A DNA stretch of 55,671 nucleotides from an uncultured Lachnospiraceae bacterium (GTDB lineage Bacteria; Bacillota; Clostridia; Lachnospirales; Lachnospiraceae), in the NCBI GenBank assembly GCA_900320345.1, contig ONRZ01000028.1, forward strand, positions 1 through 55,671, given 5' to 3'. Every line of letters starts with the position of its first letter. Position 1 is the stretch's first letter. Shown here in pieces: positions 53,453-55,671 of the stretch. A program made the position numbers and the translations under genes. Below the pieces are notes generated by a model that worked only from the letters and a program-made list of their open reading frames with translations, made no database searches and was not told the origin of the DNA.

Positions 53453-54826
53453 ATGCGCAAAATCAATAAGAAATATATCCATATCGGTATAATAGCAACA
53501 GTAGTTGTATGTATCTGCATCGCATTTGACCATCTGCTTTCAAGCGGCAATGACTTCGGATCGGCAAGATCAAACTTCAGAAGTATCATGCTGCCCATTT
53601 TTGACGGCATTGCACTCGCATATCTTCTTAATCCGCTCATGAAGTATAACGAACGCAAGTGGATAGAACCGATGTTTAAAAAACTGAAGATCAAGGACAG
53701 TCCCAAAAATCCCAAACGTATCCGGGCGATAGGTGTAACGGTTACATTGATCATATTCCTGCTGATAGTCGCAGGATTGATCCTTCTTATAGTGCCTCAG
53801 CTGCTTGACAGTATCCAGAGTATCATCACAAGGTTTCCTTCCTATGTGGATTCATTCAACAAATGGGCAGACCGTTTTCTTGTAAGTTATCCGCAGTTTA
53901 AGCATCTTATAGACACTTATTGGGAAAATATAACGGATTACTCGACAAAGGAGATCCTCCCCAAGATACAGGCTCTGCTCTCGACGGTTTCATCGACCGT
54001 ACTTGGCAGTGTGTGGAGTGTGCTTGTCTTCATATTCAAGCTTATTATAGGAATAATCCTGTCCGTATATCTTCTGTTCAACAAGGAAGTATATGTTGCA
54101 CAGGCCAAGAAGATCGCATATTCCCTTTTAGACGAGGAGAAAGCCAATAACCTTATTAACAACACCAGATTTGCCAACAAGACCTTCGGTGGTTTCATTT
54201 CAGGCAAGATAGTGGACTCACTGATAATCGGAGTACTGTGCTTTATAGGCACGACGATCCTCGGGATCCCGTATGCACTGCTTGTAAGCGTAGTAGTGGG
54301 AGTGACTAATGTCATCCCGTTCTTCGGTCCTTATCTGGGGGCTATACCGACGGCATTCATCATACTCATGATCAATCCGGTAAAATGCCTTTGGTTCCTT
54401 ATTTTTATCCTTATACTGCAGCAGATCGACGGGAATATCATAGGGCCCAAGATATTGGGTGATTCCACGGGACTATCAAGTTTCTGGGTAATATTTGCGA
54501 TCACGGTTTTCGGCGGTCAGTTCGGTGTTATGGGAATGTTCTTGGCTGTACCGATCTTTGCGATAATTTATGCGGCGATAAGGACATTTATAAATACCCG
54601 TCTTGAGAAAAAACATATGCCCAGTAATACGGATTTTTATATCCATTCGGATTTTCATTCCGATGAAAAAATGAAGGATACAAATACAGGCGACGTTATA
54701 ATGTTTGCACGTAAGACATTTTCAAATGTAAATTATGATGATAATAACCTTACAAACGCGACAATGGAACTTGAATTTGATGACGATTACGATCAGGAAG
54801 AGTCTGATCATAACGGGGAAGAGTGA
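53453..54826 (+). CDS. AI-2E family transporter (PF01594-type permease)
   Basis: 457 residues, about seven or eight TM segments: one at the N-terminus, one near residues 100-120, a pair around 180-210 and a C-terminal cluster from about 255 to 385. Typical block: GVTNVIPFFGPYLGAIPTAFI followed by QQIDGNIIGPKILGDSTGLS. Members include TqsA and various exporters or antiporters; the substrate cannot be told. An acidic C-terminal tail of about 60 residues is cytoplasmic. There is no terminator right after the stop; the inverted repeat at 54858 begins 31 bases later. Confidence 0.88.
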   Translation: MRKINKKYIHIGIIATVVVCICIAFDHLLSSGNDFGSARSNFRSIMLPIFDGIALAYLLNPLMKYNERKWIEPMFKKLKIKDSPKNPKRIRAIGVTVTLIIFLLIVAGLILLIVPQLLDSIQSIITRFPSYVDSFNKWADRFLVSYPQFKHLIDTYWENITDYSTKEILPKIQALLSTVSSTVLGSVWSVLVFIFKLIIGIILSVYLLFNKEVYVAQAKKIAYSLLDEEKANNLINNTRFANKTFGGFISGKIVDSLIIGVLCFIGTTILGIPYALLVSVVVGVTNVIPFFGPYLGAIPTAFIILMINPVKCLWFLIFILILQQIDGNIIGPKILGDSTGLSSFWVIFAITVFGGQFGVMGMFLAVPIFAIIYAAIRTFINTRLEKKHMPSNTDFYIHSDFHSDEKMKDTNTGDVIMFARKTFSNVNYDDNNLTNATMELEFDDDYDQEESDHNGEE

Positions 54827-54857
54827 TCTGAAGCGATATGCAACTATGCGCGAAAGA

Positions 54858-54941
54858 CAACTTTAACGAATAGATGGGGCGCAAATTACATTACTCAGTC
54901 TATATTAATTTGTATTCGCCCCATCTGATTCGTTAAAGTTG
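54858..54941. repeat. Long imperfect palindrome between the permease and ttcA
   Basis: Left arm 54858-54888 (CAACTTTAACGAAT, AGATGGGGCG, CAAATTA) and right arm 54906-54941 (TAATTTG, TATTCGCCCCATCT, GATTCGTTAAAGTTG) are reverse complements except for a C and an AATA added in the right arm. The 17-base centre is unpaired. It is followed by no T tract, so it is not a standard terminator. Confidence 0.9.
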
Positions 54942-54978
54942 GGGATTATTTTATGCCCCATCTGATTCGTTTAAGTTG
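54918..54978. repeat. Direct repeat of the palindrome arm
   Basis: The 24-base unit GCCCCATCTGATTCGTT-AAGTTG-type occurs at 54918-54941 and again at 54955-54978 with one mismatch (TTAAAG versus TTTAAG), 37 bases apart. With the left arm of the palindrome this makes three copies, one inverted. Confidence 0.9.
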
Positions 54979-55014
54979 AGGGTTTATTATCGGTTTTATA
55001 AAGGACTTACATAT

Positions 55015-55671
55015 ATGGAATTACAACGACTGCTAAGTTATGTACGCAAGGCTGTGGATGATTATTCTCTTATAGATGAAGGTGATAAAATCGCTGTCGG
55101 GATTTCGGGCGGCAAAGATTCGCTTACATTGTTATATGCGCTTAATGCTCTAAAGAGGTTCTATCCGAATCATTTTGAGATCTGTGCTGTGACTGTCGAT
55201 CTGGGTTTCGGAAATCTCGATCTTGAACCGATTCGCGCTCTATGCGATTTTTTAGGTGTTGAATATACAATTATAAGTACCGACATCGCTAAAATCGTTT
55301 TTGAGGACCGGAAAGAGACAAATCCATGTTCGTTGTGTGCGAAAATGCGAAAGGGACTTAATCAGAAAATAAAGGAAATGGGCTTCAATAAGGTTGCTTA
55401 TGCACATCATAAGGATGATGTGGTTGAAACGATGCTTTTATCGCTTATTTATGAAGGCAGATTTCATACATTTTCGCCCAAAACATATCTGGATCGAATG
55501 GATGTCACTGTGATAAGGCCTTTATTATATGTTAAGGAAGCCGATGTTGTGGGTTTCTGTAACAAAATGAAGCTTCCGGTATGCAAAAGTCCATGTCCGG
55601 CAGACGGAAATACCAAACGGGAATATGCCAAGGAGCTGTTAAGATCGCTTGAACATGAAACCCCCGGAACA
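55015..55671 (+). CDS. ttcA: TtcA-type tRNA 2-thiocytidine synthetase (partial, runs off the window)
   Basis: First 219 residues of an open frame that continues beyond the end. PP-loop KIAVGISGGKDSLTLLYAL binds ATP; NPCSLCAKMRKG supplies the CxxC pair and KSPCPADG a further Cys, the three cysteines that hold the cluster in TtcA; AYAHHKDDVVETMLLSL is the conserved family motif. TtcA adds sulphur to C32 of some tRNAs; Firmicute relatives may be TtcA-like with an unverified target. AAAGGA lies about ten bases before ATG 55015. The palindromic repeat lies just upstream. Confidence 0.85.
   Translation, partial: MELQRLLSYVRKAVDDYSLIDEGDKIAVGISGGKDSLTLLYALNALKRFYPNHFEICAVTVDLGFGNLDLEPIRALCDFLGVEYTIISTDIAKIVFEDRKETNPCSLCAKMRKGLNQKIKEMGFNKVAYAHHKDDVVETMLLSLIYEGRFHTFSPKTYLDRMDVTVIRPLLYVKEADVVGFCNKMKLPVCKSPCPADGNTKREYAKELLRSLEHETPGT

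Noticed and set aside
54918..54978. CRISPR-like repeat-spacer pattern
   Set aside because: Only two direct copies with a 13-base gap, plus one inverted copy; no further units and no cas genes.

Overview
The window reads as a chromosomal housekeeping segment of an anaerobic Firmicute, most likely a member of the Lachnospiraceae (Clostridia). This is inferred from the gene set and order, not from a database search. The markers are GerW/YtfJ next to a DUF2953 protein, an Asp23-family protein followed by FakA, short-form HisG with HisZ, the TIGR03960/TIGR03936/RNase G trio, mutS-mutL-miaA-ynbB, an mre-PBP2-minC-rodA-mgsA block, and an HlyD-YggS-SepF-LspA-RluD block. Nearly everything is on the + strand. 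The exceptions are the HD-GYP gene, rpmB and a cheY/cheX-like pair. There are no insertion sequences, prophage genes, CRISPR arrays, rRNAs or recognisable tRNAs.

Layout. 1-2.7 kb: a SEDS glycan polymerase and its partner class B PBP, which is broken. 2.7-6.5 kb: an HD-GYP protein, an unknown small protein, the ytfI/gerW pair and a coiled-coil J-domain protein. 6.5-12.2 kb: rpmB, asp23-like, fakA, recG and a divergent CheX-like/CheY pair. 12.5-18.4 kb: a type IIA topoisomerase B/A pair, rsmD, coaD and a coiled-coil protein. 18.4-22.8 kb: pepD, an RsuA-type pseudouridine synthase, a membrane protein, a broken RluA-family gene and recU. 22.8-27.9 kb: a his operon (hisZGDB plus a HisF-like/HisI/HisE fusion) behind a consensus promoter. 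27.9-31.6 kb: a radical SAM protein, a DUF2344 protein and RNase G. 31.6-38.4 kb: mutS (broken), mutL (broken), miaA and ynbB. 38.4-47 kb: mreBCD, a 961-residue PBP2, minC without minD or minE, rodA, mgsA and a D,D-carboxypeptidase. 47-54.8 kb: a P-loop protein, an HlyD-like protein, yggS (broken), sepF, aroB, lspA, rluD, a cytidylate-kinase-like protein and an AI-2E family permease. The end holds an unusual palindromic repeat and the start of a TtcA-type gene.

Working together, much of the window is cell-envelope growth and division (two SEDS/PBP pairs, MreBCD, MinC, SepF, LspA, D,D-carboxypeptidase). The rest is mainly genome maintenance (RecG, RecU, MutS, MutL, topoisomerase) and RNA modification (RsmD, pseudouridine synthases, MiaA, TtcA).

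The most striking observation is that five conserved genes are interrupted by frame-changing indels. mutS carries what looks like an exact 5-bp tandem duplication. pbpA-like, the RluA-family gene, mutL and yggS each lack a short internal segment, and both reading frames match the family on either side of the junction. Loss of both MutS and MutL would predict a mutator, and the mutS lesion is of a kind that can revert. Assembly error has to be excluded first. I did not find a clearly new multi-gene system. The best candidates for something little described are the CheX-like protein with three 29-residue MshEN-like repeats, the HD-GYP protein with Tyr in place of the HD histidine, and the inverted-plus-direct repeat at 54858-54978.
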